The position numbers and the translations under genes were made by a program. A stretch of 56,105 nucleotides of DNA from Bdellovibrio sp. 28-41-41 (lineage in GTDB: Bacteria > Bdellovibrionota > Bdellovibrionia > Bdellovibrionales > Bdellovibrionaceae), in contig NCGL01000014.1 of the NCBI GenBank assembly GCA_002256935.1, positions 1-56,105 of the forward strand, in the 5' to 3' direction. Within the stretch, counting starts at the first letter, position 1, and each line of letters opens with the position of its first letter. Below the pieces are notes generated by a model. That model had not been told where the DNA came from. It saw only the letters and a program-made list of their open reading frames with translations, and searched no databases. Positions 44,200 through 52,897 of the stretch are shown here, piece after piece.

Positions 44200-44670
44200 T
44201 TACTTTAAAAGAAATTTAAAATATTTCTGAGGATAGACATCGATTTCCATCCGACTCCCCTGAGAATCCTCAAGGAATTTAGTTGGTGGAATTTTACCAC
44301 GCTGGAAATCTTTCTTATCTATATAGAGCTCGTGTTTTTCTTCGCCGGTGTGTTCACTGTAATAGGGAACATAAAACGACTCTATCGTTGTTCCTGATGG
44401 CATAAAATCACTGACATTATTGATTTGATCAACAATACAGACTGGAACATGTCGAAAGTGAAATACAACTCCAGGGTTCTTATGAATCCAAGCAATCCAA
44501 AAACGAATTCCTATTGAATTGATGGTCGAAACTTTCTTGAAATCAAACCGAACGCTTTTATCACGATTCACCCGCAGATCGAACGAATTGAATGTTTCGT
44601 TGATCGGTCCTTCAAAAAATACATTTGTGAAGTTTATTTCGTCTGTCGTTTTAAAAATGAATTTGCTCAT
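44200..44670 (-). CDS. STAS-like domain protein
   Basis: A 156-residue soluble protein. The segment FFEGPINETFN, then RFDFKKVSTINSIGIRFWIAWI, follows the order of a STAS (anti-sigma-antagonist) domain, where the residue at 'STINSIG' would be the regulated Ser (about Ser49/Ser52). PGVVFHFRHVPVCIVDQIN then completes the beta-alpha pattern. The C-terminal 60 residues are extra and unrecognised. It is the last gene of the envelope cluster, 7 bp after a small anchored protein. AGGGA precedes the ATG. The partner kinase or phosphatase is not adjacent. Confidence 0.6.
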   Translation of the reverse strand: MSKFIFKTTDEINFTNVFFEGPINETFNSFDLRVNRDKSVRFDFKKVSTINSIGIRFWIAWIHKNPGVVFHFRHVPVCIVDQINNVSDFMPSGTTIESFYVPYYSEHTGEEKHELYIDKKDFQRGKIPPTKFLEDSQGSRMEIDVYPQKYFKFLLK

Positions 44671-44677
44671 TACATCC

Positions 44678-45223
44678 CTAATTAATGCATATTAATTTAA
44701 ACACAGATAGTGCTTTTTTCAAAGAGGGATCTTTGACTTCGTCTTCCGAAGTGGGATCAAAATGAGAAAGAATTTTCATTTTATAGTCGTGACAATTTTC
44801 AGTTTTAAATTGGCTAACCTTTGGCATCAACTTAAGCGGTTTAATAAGAAAATCGATCTCGATTTCTTCATTAAACTTCAAATTCTGTAGCTGCTCACGA
44901 TCTTTTTCTATTTGAGCTAGGCCTTGATGCAACAGTTCTACCCGTTCTTTAACTGTTTTTTTGTTACGTATTTTGTCTTCAAGTTGGGCATACCACCCAT
45001 CGAATTTTCTACGATCGTCGGACGTCGGTCCATTTTCTAAATTTATAGGTGCCTCGTCGTCCATAGGTGGCTCTTTAGAAGGTAAAACCTCAATCTTCAC
45101 GTCTTTTTTTATTCGCGGTGATCCCGTTTGATTTTTTTCAGTAAACTTTTCCTTAAAACCAACAAGGAAAGTCATAGAAACCATGACCAAAACTAGAACT
45201 TTAAAAACCCTGGAGTTGTACAT
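44678..45223 (-). CDS. Membrane-anchored or secreted protein, unknown
   Basis: A 181-residue protein with an N-terminal hydrophobic anchor or signal peptide (VFKVLVLVMVSMTFLVGF). A charged, helical mature part follows (RRKFDGWYAQLEDKIRNK, EIDFLIKPLKLMPKVSQF), with two Cys near the end. No known domain. The start lies 31 bp inside the upstream SLT-like gene, with GAAGGAAT as ribosome site. It may act with that enzyme; this is context only. Confidence 0.7.
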   Translation of the reverse strand: MYNSRVFKVLVLVMVSMTFLVGFKEKFTEKNQTGSPRIKKDVKIEVLPSKEPPMDDEAPINLENGPTSDDRRKFDGWYAQLEDKIRNKKTVKERVELLHQGLAQIEKDREQLQNLKFNEEIEIDFLIKPLKLMPKVSQFKTENCHDYKMKILSHFDPTSEDEVKDPSLKKALSVFKLICIN

Positions 45224-46755
45224 ATTCCTTCACCCATTTCTTTATCAAGTTGCAACAATTTATTCGACACGGCAGATAGGTAACCCGGAGATCCCGTCCT
45301 TTGAGCGACACGCAAGAAAATTGGGAACGGCATACGATACGGCGCCGATTTTATAATATTCATATCTTTTATCCGCCGCGCTTCTTCTTTTGGGTTTTTC
45401 AATTTTTTTGCGTAGTTAGAATAAAAATGGGTTTGAAAATCGAAATCAGTTTCTGCCAATTTTAGTTTACGCTGCAATCTGGCCTTTAAATATTTATCCA
45501 AAAAGATAAACGCTGATTCCATTCCTGAGTTATAACCTAGGGTAATCATCATTTGTTTCAAAGCTTGCATATTTGGTTTTTCGATGCCCAACGCTTGAAT
45601 ACGGGCTTTAATTTTGTATTCTCGAAAATAACCCGACAACTCTATATCTTTATTTTTGCGATCCATCGCTACGAGCTCGTCACCTTTAGTAGCGTCACTT
45701 TTAGGTAGATATGTATAGCCCTTGTAAAAACGTGCACCTGTTTGCGATCGAAGCATATAATGATAGAAAATTCCCATATACAGAACATTTTTCAATGGGT
45801 TTTCAGGGGCCGCGATCAATCCGCAACGTTGAGACGAGTCCGCAGAAATTTTGTTAAACAAACCTGGAATTTTCGTAATACGCTGACACGATGGTTTGGT
45901 ACTTTTATTAACCTCTTCTTTGATGTTCTCGAGCCAAGTCATATTTTTTCCATCGAAGCTCGCCAACTGTTGAACCGACGAGATCGCAGGTCCAGTTAAC
46001 TGACCGACTCCAGCATCCATACCTGCACCGAAGGTATTGATGTGAAATCCACTTTCATTGTACAGCTTGGGAATCAAATCACGCTGTGGAACGTCCAAGC
46101 AATCTAGAACATCCACATATGAACTATAAACTGATGTTACGTATTCCTCTGTCACACAATGAGTTTTCTTCGAACGAACCGGTTTCCCTATAGCTCTTGA
46201 GCAATAAGAGTAATAGCGAGACGGCTTGGCGCTCGCATCCATAAACTTTCTCATGATGTAACCAACACAGGCCATTGGAAACTGACTACCTTCTTTTTCA
46301 GTGCGTCCTTTTAAAAAAAGAGGATCAATTTTTTTCAAACTTGTTTGGAAATACAATCTATCTTTCGAACATTTATTGGGGTCTTCAAGTTCGACTTTAT
46401 TTTCTTCTGAACTTCCAAGTTTGCAATTGCAAGAGCCCAAACTCACTGCGGACGTTTCAGTCGTAGTGGAATTTTGAGTTGACGGCTCAGTAGCTGTTGG
46501 ACTCGTCAGCGCAGGTGGTGGTGTAGTTGTACTATTTGTTACAGTATTTTTTTTAGGAACACCCGGCGTTAGTAACGTATTTTTAGAATTATTTTTTGTT
46601 ACCGCATCTGCAATCGCAGCGGCCGTATTCGATGCTGGAGGAGACGTACCAACTTGTGATGACTGCTCTATAACTTGCTCTTCTGTATTGGCAAAATTTA
46701 AACCGAGACCCAAAATGAAAGCGGTAACAAAAACGCCGATAGATAGATATTTCAT
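45193..46755 (-). CDS. Secreted Cys-rich SLT-like protein (probable lytic transglycosylase)
   Basis: A 520-residue secreted protein. Signal peptide (about 1-22) and a Ser/Thr/Pro-rich linker (about 35-105) precede a globular domain. The motif LIPKLYNESGFHINTFGAGMD, then GVGQLTG (Glu234 and 249-254), matches the catalytic Glu and 'GLMQL' block of SLT lytic transglycosylases, and a later TLGYNSGMESAF resembles the AYNAG block. Seven Cys between residues 109 and 219 suggest disulfides, unusual for this family. A TAGGAGC ribosome site precedes the ATG. Members are too divergent for a firm name. Confidence 0.65.
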   Translation of the reverse strand: MKYLSIGVFVTAFILGLGLNFANTEEQVIEQSSQVGTSPPASNTAAAIADAVTKNNSKNTLLTPGVPKKNTVTNSTTTPPPALTSPTATEPSTQNSTTTETSAVSLGSCNCKLGSSEENKVELEDPNKCSKDRLYFQTSLKKIDPLFLKGRTEKEGSQFPMACVGYIMRKFMDASAKPSRYYSYCSRAIGKPVRSKKTHCVTEEYVTSVYSSYVDVLDCLDVPQRDLIPKLYNESGFHINTFGAGMDAGVGQLTGPAISSVQQLASFDGKNMTWLENIKEEVNKSTKPSCQRITKIPGLFNKISADSSQRCGLIAAPENPLKNVLYMGIFYHYMLRSQTGARFYKGYTYLPKSDATKGDELVAMDRKNKDIELSGYFREYKIKARIQALGIEKPNMQALKQMMITLGYNSGMESAFIFLDKYLKARLQRKLKLAETDFDFQTHFYSNYAKKLKNPKEEARRIKDMNIIKSAPYRMPFPIFLRVAQRTGSPGYLSAVSNKLLQLDKEMGEGICTTPGFLKF

Positions 46756-46840
46756 GCTCCTATTATCGACCTATTTCAACGCTTCTCTAACTAAAAAATT
46801 CATATTTGGACTCGCCCATAGACTTACCCACAAACTCGAC

Positions 46841-48040
46841 CTAAGTGTAGAGCAAAAATGGCTTTCGTTCTGTCAACCATGCGGACTCAGATCGGCGACA
46901 TTCGTTTTCAAAGTCCCCGACTTTTGACGATTTTGAATCCACCCAATTTCTTAAGAAATCACTGCCGTTGATCAAATCGATCGCTAATCGATCCATTTCG
47001 TACTCATACGGAAAATCTCGCCAAATTTCATAACTTGGATATAAATTGCGAACCGCTTTGAAAAATAGAGTCATCAATCTATATGGTTTAAATACCGCTT
47101 CGTCATAGAACGGACCATCTGTGTGGATTTGAAAGCCCTGACATAACTTTTTTTGATGCTTGTGAAATGTTGGCTCAAAATAGCACATACGAATTTTACA
47201 ACCCTTCATCCAATCGGCCTTCAAAGACTCCATATGTGCGAGAACTTTTTGAATATCAATATCAGGTGCCCCCACAACCTCTAGTGGACGAGTTGTTCCG
47301 CGACCTTCAGAAAAATGCGTTCCTTCAATCATCACAGTTCCCGGAAATGCGCGCGCCATAAAAACATTCGCAGCATTCGGGCTAGGATTTACCCAAGGCA
47401 TTCCGTTTGGCCACGGTTCTGTGCTTGAATAGTTTTCCATTTTCGAGACGACGATTTCCAAATTTATTTTGTGATTTTCTTTAAACCACAATGCCATTTC
47501 ACCTAAAGTCATTCCGTGTCGCATCGGTATGACAGACGCACCGACAAAGCTTTCCCAGCCTTTAACTAACTTCATTCCTTCGATAGAACGACCTGCTGGA
47601 TTTGGGCGATCTAGTACAATCAAAACTTTCTTTTCTTGAGAGCACGCTTCCATCATATATAACAGAGTCGTTAAAAATGTATAAATACGAGTTCCCACAT
47701 CTTGCAGATCAAACAAGCAAACATCGAACTGATCCATCCATTGCTTAATGGGACGCCGATGTTCTCCATATAAACTGTAAACAGGAATTTTGTGGATAGG
47801 ATCTAAATAGTCGCCGCTCTCAACCATATTGTCTTGTTTTTCCCCGCGCATACCATGCTGAGGACCAAAGCAACACGTGACGTTCACGTGATGTCTCTTC
47901 AAAAAGTCGATACTGTGTTCAAGTTCCGCTGTCACCGACGCGGGATGAGCCACCAACGCCACCCGTTTCGTTTTTAACAAATCAGAGTACTGTTTCTGCG
48001 CAACAAGAGCTTCAATGCCTAATTTAAACTGACTACCCAT
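46841..48040 (-). CDS. namZ: DUF1343 exo-beta-N-acetylmuramidase NamZ family
   Basis: A 399-residue protein of the DUF1343/NamZ (GH171) family. Known members release MurNAc from the non-reducing end of peptidoglycan fragments. Motifs: VALVAHPASV, FGPQHGMRGEKQDNM, VYSLYGEHRRP, FDLQDVGTRIYTF, VLDRPNPAGR, GMTLGEMALWF and GTHFSEGRGTTRP. No signal peptide is visible, so the protein is probably cytoplasmic and would act on imported muropeptides. The segment 'PxHG' has Gln where many relatives have Glu; whether this matters for catalysis is not known to me. It follows the DOMON gene by 13 bp in an operon. Confidence 0.88.
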   Translation of the reverse strand: MGSQFKLGIEALVAQKQYSDLLKTKRVALVAHPASVTAELEHSIDFLKRHHVNVTCCFGPQHGMRGEKQDNMVESGDYLDPIHKIPVYSLYGEHRRPIKQWMDQFDVCLFDLQDVGTRIYTFLTTLLYMMEACSQEKKVLIVLDRPNPAGRSIEGMKLVKGWESFVGASVIPMRHGMTLGEMALWFKENHKINLEIVVSKMENYSSTEPWPNGMPWVNPSPNAANVFMARAFPGTVMIEGTHFSEGRGTTRPLEVVGAPDIDIQKVLAHMESLKADWMKGCKIRMCYFEPTFHKHQKKLCQGFQIHTDGPFYDEAVFKPYRLMTLFFKAVRNLYPSYEIWRDFPYEYEMDRLAIDLINGSDFLRNWVDSKSSKVGDFENECRRSESAWLTERKPFLLYT

Positions 48041-48053
48041 AGGATTCTACCTT

Positions 48054-48602
48054 CTATTTAGAGTTCAAAGTTAACGTGAAATTTTTCGGATCATGAAAAT
48101 CCGCCTTTTGGCCACTATGTTTTTGTGACCAATAGGATATACCGGCTTTGCCTTTAGTGACCGTCGACAGATTAACTTGTGACGGAAATTTTAAATTTGC
48201 CAAATTAGAGATATCAAAAGAATAAACTAACAACGGACGTCCCACCACAGTTTGAGTTTGCATTTTAACTTCTACAGAGTGTTTAGAACTTTCAACTCGT
48301 TTGCGATAATCAGAAAAATAAAAAACATTCCACTCGCCTTTAGAGTTAAAATTAAATTCATAATAGTCAGTCGTTTTTTCATTCTTTAAAAAAATCTCAA
48401 AACACGTCGTCGTCCACAAATTTTCTAGTGGAAATAAAGATCCCGAAATGGTCTTACCCGATTCAAAAGGATAGAAGTCCTCTAACTCTTGATCTTTATC
48501 ATCGATTAAATACGATGCGATCAATTGATTCCCTTGCAACTGATAGTCCGCCGAAACTCTGATATTTTCTTTTTTATTTTCAAAAGCGTATAAAAGGACC
48601 AT
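48054..48602 (-). CDS. DOMON-like domain protein
   Basis: A 182-residue cytoplasmic protein resembling the DOMON/CBM9-like 'murB-associated' group: LENLWTTTCFEIFL, YYEFNFNSKGEWNVFYFSDY and SYWSQKHSGQKADFHDPKNF are the characteristic blocks. Function in this group is unproven; DOMON folds often bind sugars or haem. It lies 14 bp downstream of the LtaS-like gene and 13 bp upstream of namZ, so all three are probably co-expressed. Confidence 0.75.
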   Translation of the reverse strand: MVLLYAFENKKENIRVSADYQLQGNQLIASYLIDDKDQELEDFYPFESGKTISGSLFPLENLWTTTCFEIFLKNEKTTDYYEFNFNSKGEWNVFYFSDYRKRVESSKHSVEVKMQTQTVVGRPLLVYSFDISNLANLKFPSQVNLSTVTKGKAGISYWSQKHSGQKADFHDPKNFTLTLNSK

Positions 48603-48616
48603 GGAACTATTATGAC

Positions 48617-50569
48617 TTATTTATTGGGGAAATATAGTCGATTATCCCACATACCTTGATTAAAGTATTGAATAGAGGCCCGCAACTTTTTCTCTAGGGA
48701 AAGCTTGATTTCCAATGTGAAATCCACCGACAAGTTCAGTGGCATCGCTAACCTTTGGTCATCCACTGCATAATGTCTAATCTCACCATGCTTATCCCAC
48801 ACGGAAACGTATTGCCGCCCGACCTGATAATATAGACTATCGTTAAACAAAAGTACGGTTTTATCCGGCGTAGACTTAAATACGCTCTCACCCAGCAAGA
48901 TTTTAAATTTATTCTCGTAGCCTAAAAAATCCAAAATAGATGGCAAGATATCGATGTGCTGGACAGGAGATATAACGTCTATCTTTGGCCAAGCCATCTT
49001 GGGATGAAAGAACATCAGAGGCACTCTAAAATGCCCCAGTTCGTTGTCAAACTCTGGCAATATATTTTTTTGAGTGTGATCGGATGTTACAATAAAAAGA
49101 GTGTTCTCATACCAAGGTTGTTTTTGAGCGAAATCAAAAAAATCTTTCAGGGCCTCGTCCGCATACTGGATAGATTCCAAAATTTCTAAGGAACCTTTTT
49201 TATATTTTCCTTTGTACGCATCCGGAATTGTATAGGGATGATGCGAACTCAACGAGAAGATCATCGAGAAAAATGGCTGGCGAAACTCAGTCAGCTTGCC
49301 TGCATAAAATTTGAAAAATGGGCCATCAAAGATTCCCCAAACTTTATCGTTGTCCTCGGAACCACCGGTGTATTCATTCGCGCCAAAGTAGTTTGAGATT
49401 CCGGCACTTTTTGTAAATCGATCAAAATACATCGTTCCGTTATTTCCACCGTGGAAAAACGACAGATGATAATTTTTCTCGGATAAAATACTTCCCAGCC
49501 CTACAAAATAATTGGACGCAAATTCAGATGTGATAAATGCTTCGTTCATCAATGCGGGAATCCCAGCAACGATAGACGAAACACCTTCAATCGATCGGCG
49601 GCCGTTGGCATAGGCATTGGGGAAGAAAACTGATTTATCTGCTAAACTATCTAGGAAGGGAGTATAACCTTCTTGGTGATTAGGTTTTCCCATATACTCA
49701 AAAGCAAAACTTTCGAGCAAAATAATGACAACATTTTGCTTTGTTTTAAAACGAATTCCATCCATCAAAGATGGCTTCTGACCGAAACCGTTTAAAGACG
49801 GAATATACTCGTCGGACTTAGTAAAAAACTGCACTTGCGGCAGTTTGTCTTTGTCAGAACTTTTAATCAGACTAAATGTAGAATTCAAAACCAAGTTATT
49901 CAAAACAGGCGCATTAAACAAACTCGCATCTACAAAATCGATAGGCTTCTGTTGGAAACCACCGCGGCCAAGTATGACCATAACAACCAGCCAAACCAAG
50001 TGGCCAAGAATATGCTTCGTCTTTGATCGAACTTCCAAATCAGAATCTTTAACAATATGTCGGACCCACCATATGTATACAAAAATCAACGCGGCACCGG
50101 CTACACACCCGGGAATATACGTAGTAAAAAAACCCGTGAGTTTTCCTTGGGCCTCTTGAAAAATAAATAAACTCGATAGCGTAAATCGGCGACCAGCGAA
50201 ATTGAAAAACTCGATATCAATAATGTTTAGTACTAAGAACGGAATTTGCAAAACGCTCAACATAATCAGCCAAACCGTTTTTATAAATCGTTGAGCCACA
50301 AACAAAGGAAATACAAAGCTAAATAAAAATAGGGGCAAAAATAAAATCGCCATCGAGCACGCATCAAATCGAGGGCCTAAAAATATCGCTTTAGCAATAT
50401 CCGAAATACCGATAGATTTAAATAAGCCCCAATTCCAAACCAGGAAACTAACACGCAAAAAGCAATAGACGCCTATACTTATTACAAAAGTTTTTACGTA
50501 GAGGCCCGTCCAAGATTTTAGCTTAAACGCATTTAATGTCTTATTAGCTTTAAAACTGTGTATTTCCAT
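48617..50569 (-). CDS. LTA synthase-like membrane phosphotransferase
   Basis: A 650-residue protein with five N-terminal membrane segments (about 25-215) and a periplasmic alkaline-phosphatase-fold domain. NVVIILLESFAFEYMG is the first metal block. NGRRSIEGVSSIVAGIP carries the expected nucleophile position as Ser instead of the Thr of lipoteichoic acid synthases. FHGGNNGTMYFDRF and SDHTQKN complete the metal site. It probably transfers a phosphoglycerol or phosphoethanolamine-like head group in the envelope. ATG 50569 is preferred over the TTG at 50620. bolA starts divergently 54 bp away. Confidence 0.85.
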   Translation of the reverse strand: MEIHSFKANKTLNAFKLKSWTGLYVKTFVISIGVYCFLRVSFLVWNWGLFKSIGISDIAKAIFLGPRFDACSMAILFLPLFLFSFVFPLFVAQRFIKTVWLIMLSVLQIPFLVLNIIDIEFFNFAGRRFTLSSLFIFQEAQGKLTGFFTTYIPGCVAGAALIFVYIWWVRHIVKDSDLEVRSKTKHILGHLVWLVVMVILGRGGFQQKPIDFVDASLFNAPVLNNLVLNSTFSLIKSSDKDKLPQVQFFTKSDEYIPSLNGFGQKPSLMDGIRFKTKQNVVIILLESFAFEYMGKPNHQEGYTPFLDSLADKSVFFPNAYANGRRSIEGVSSIVAGIPALMNEAFITSEFASNYFVGLGSILSEKNYHLSFFHGGNNGTMYFDRFTKSAGISNYFGANEYTGGSEDNDKVWGIFDGPFFKFYAGKLTEFRQPFFSMIFSLSSHHPYTIPDAYKGKYKKGSLEILESIQYADEALKDFFDFAQKQPWYENTLFIVTSDHTQKNILPEFDNELGHFRVPLMFFHPKMAWPKIDVISPVQHIDILPSILDFLGYENKFKILLGESVFKSTPDKTVLLFNDSLYYQVGRQYVSVWDKHGEIRHYAVDDQRLAMPLNLSVDFTLEIKLSLEKKLRASIQYFNQGMWDNRLYFPNK

Positions 50570-50623
50570 AGATTCCAATGAGATAGCTTGATTATAAGCT
50601 CTGTATTGTGCTAATTCCAAGTC

Positions 50624-50845
50624 ATGACTGCAAATGAAATGTTAGAAAGACTTAAAAATAGTTATCCGGGTTCTGTTGTAAACGTTATTTCAGACGACAA
50701 TGTGCATTTTGACGTTGTTGTAGAATCCAAAGCTTTCAACGGCCTTAGTCGCATCGAACAACACCAGCACGTAATGAAAGTTTTTGATACTGAGTTAAAA
50801 ACGGGCGAAGTTCATGCACTATCATTAAAAACTAAAAGCATATAA
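50624..50845 (+). CDS. bolA: BolA-family protein
   Basis: A 73-residue BolA protein (MLERLKNSYPGSVVNVISDDN, then FNGLSRIEQHQHVMKVF). The conserved His in the helix-turn region is present. BolA proteins form [2Fe-2S]-bridged heterodimers with CGFS glutaredoxins, and a CGFS glutaredoxin gene follows after 10 bp. The ATG has no clear ribosome site, so it may be translated from a short or leaderless message. Confidence 0.93.
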   Translation: MTANEMLERLKNSYPGSVVNVISDDNVHFDVVVESKAFNGLSRIEQHQHVMKVFDTELKTGEVHALSLKTKSI

Positions 50846-50855
50846 GAGGTACAGA

Positions 50856-51164
50856 ATGTCTAATGTAAACGAAAAAATCGATGCACTTTTAAACGAAAAC
50901 TCTGTTGTTCTTTTCATGAAAGGAAATCAAAGTTTTCCTCAGTGCGGTTTCTCGGCCCGCGCGTGTTCAATCCTTCAAGATCTTGGCGTTAAATTCAAAG
51001 ATGTTAACGTTCTAGAAGATGAAGACATCAGAAATGGTATTAAGGTTTATGGCAACTGGCCGACCATTCCACAGCTTTACATCAACAAAAAATTAGTTGG
51101 TGGATCTGACATCATGATGGAGATGTATCAATCTGGTGAACTTCGAGACCTTATGAAAGCTTAA
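50856..51164 (+). CDS. grxD: Monothiol glutaredoxin (CGFS type, Grx4/GrxD)
   Basis: A 102-residue monothiol glutaredoxin that binds and transfers [2Fe-2S] clusters. The active site FPQCGFS puts the cluster ligand at Cys30, and WPTIPQLYINKKLVGGSDI holds the cis-Pro and glutathione site. AAGAGGT precedes the ATG. Its position 10 bp after bolA supports the known Grx4-BolA partnership. Confidence 0.96.
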   Translation: MSNVNEKIDALLNENSVVLFMKGNQSFPQCGFSARACSILQDLGVKFKDVNVLEDEDIRNGIKVYGNWPTIPQLYINKKLVGGSDIMMEMYQSGELRDLMKA

Positions 51165-51170
51165 TCCAAA

Positions 51171-51374
51171 ATGAAGTGCAATACGGCGGTATGGGACCGA
51201 TGTCTGCGATTTGTAGTGGGTGTACTTCTAGTCACCTACGCGGTAGCTGGCGGTCCTAGCTGGATGTACTTAGGTATTTACTTTATAATCACGTCCGCCT
51301 GGGGCCTTTGCCCAGTGTACTTATTTTTTAACATCAGGACCCTTAGCAGCAAATCGGTTGTTAAACGCTTCTAA
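51171..51374 (+). CDS. DUF2892 small membrane protein
   Basis: A 67-residue protein with two hydrophobic helices (FVVGVLLVTYAVAG and WMYLGIYFIITSAWG) and the DUF2892 hallmark W-x-R-x-x-R at the start and a CPVY motif before the end. The family function is unknown; relatives are often fused to rhodanese domains. It starts 6 bp after grxD. Confidence 0.82.
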   Translation: MKCNTAVWDRCLRFVVGVLLVTYAVAGGPSWMYLGIYFIITSAWGLCPVYLFFNIRTLSSKSVVKRF

Positions 51375-51391
51375 TTTGATACGATTTTTTC

Positions 51392-52767
51392 ATGAGCTTA
51401 AAACAATTAAAATTAGATCCTTCCCAAATAGTTACCGATCCAAAAGAATTAGCCGTTTATGGCAAAGATTGGACTACCTATTTTGATATCCGCTGCCAAG
51501 CAAATCTCACGAAGATGTTATTGAGATTGTTCGTTGGGCCAATGAACATAAAACCGCACTCGTTCCTTCGGGCGGTCGAACAGGTCTATCTGGCGGTGCT
51601 GTGGCCACTAAAAATGAAGTTGTCGTTAGCTTTGAGAAATTCAATAAAATTAAAGCGTTTGATCCTTTAGAAAATACGATCGTTTGTGATCCCGGCGTCA
51701 TTACTGAAGAAATTCAGCAATGGGCTGAAAAACACGATTTACTTTACCCGGTTGATTTTGCGGCTCGTGGCTCTTCACATATTGGTGGCAACATCGCTAC
51801 TAATGCTGGCGGAATAAAAGTTCTGCGCTATGGCCTGACTCGCGATTGGGTAACGTCGTTAAAAGTTGTTACGGGTGCAGGACAAACTTTAGTTTTAAAC
51901 AAGAGCTTAATTAAAAATGCGACTGGATATGATCTTCGCCATTTATTTATTGGCAGCGAAGGAACACTAGGATTTATAACCGAATCGACAATTCAGCTCA
52001 CTCGAAAAGCCAAGAAATTACAGGTTATTTTACTAGCTTGTGAATCACTTGATAAAGTCATGAGTGTTTTTGCGCACTTTAATTCCAAACTTGTTCTAAC
52101 GGCGTTTGAAATGTTTTCGGATATAGCGCTTAAAAACGTTTTGGAACAAAAACATCTACCCGTTCCTTTTGAAAAGGAATATCCGTTTTATATCACGTGC
52201 GAAATTGAACTTAGCGGCTCGGATGCCGATGAAGCTCTGCTCGGCGAAGTTCTTGAAAAAGCATTTGAAAGTGAATACGTCGTCGATGGCGTAATTGCAC
52301 AATCTGATTCACAAGCGAAAACATTCTGGCGCTACCGTGAGGACATCAGCGAATCTTTGTCTATCTACTCACCCTACAAGAATGATATCGCCGTGCGCGT
52401 TTCTAGAGTCTCACCGTTTGTAAAAGAGTTAGATCAAATTATCCTCTCTTCCTACCCAGATTGGGTGGTTGTTTGGTTTGGTCATATCGGCGACGGTAAT
52501 TTACATTTAAATATTCTGAGACCAGAAGGTATGACTAAAGAAAGCTTCGTAGCGGAATGCCAAAAAGTAGATAAGAAAATATTTGAATGCATTAAGAAAT
52601 TCGAAGGCAGCATCTCTGCCGAACATGGCGTAGGTTTAACTAAAAAGCCATTCCTGAATTACTCTCGCTCAGCAGAAGAAATTGAAATTTTCAAATCGAT
52701 TAAGAAAATCTTCGATCCGAATAATATTATTAATCCTGGCAAAGTTCGGCTAATTTTAATAAAGTAG
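51392..52767 (+). pseudogene. FAD-linked oxidase (GlcD/D-lactate-type), frameshifted
   Basis: Two frames together make one oxidase. Frame 2 from ATG 51392 gives QIVTDPKELAVYGKDWTTYFD. The rest of the FAD-binding domain (PSGGRTGLSGGAVATKNEVV, HIGGNIATNAGG, LIGSEGTLGF-like FIGSEGTLGF) and the C-terminal oxidase domain (VVWFGHIGDGNLHLNIL, GSISAEHGVGLTKK) lie in frame 1. Frame 1 has a stop at 51484-51486, so the break falls between 51487 and about 51510. The whole would be about 458 residues. The gene belongs to the D-lactate/glycolate/2-hydroxyglutarate dehydrogenase family. It is either a real decay or a sequence error. Confidence 0.85.
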
Positions 52768-52822
52768 ATTGGTTTATGTTTTAAATTAATCTTAGTTTCG
52801 ACTATGCCACCAGGCTCGCAAA

Positions 52823-52855
52823 AAAAAGCCCCTGAGTTTCCTCAGAGGCTTTTTG
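52823..52855. terminator. Bidirectional terminator
   Basis: AAAAAGCC-C-CTGAG pairs with CTCAG-A-GGCTTTTT around a TTTC loop with one mismatch. It lies between the convergent oxidase gene (+) and aconitase (-). Confidence 0.85.
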
Positions 52856-52897
52856 CTCAATGACGCCTTGGGTTTAAAAAGGTCACCTGGTGACCAT

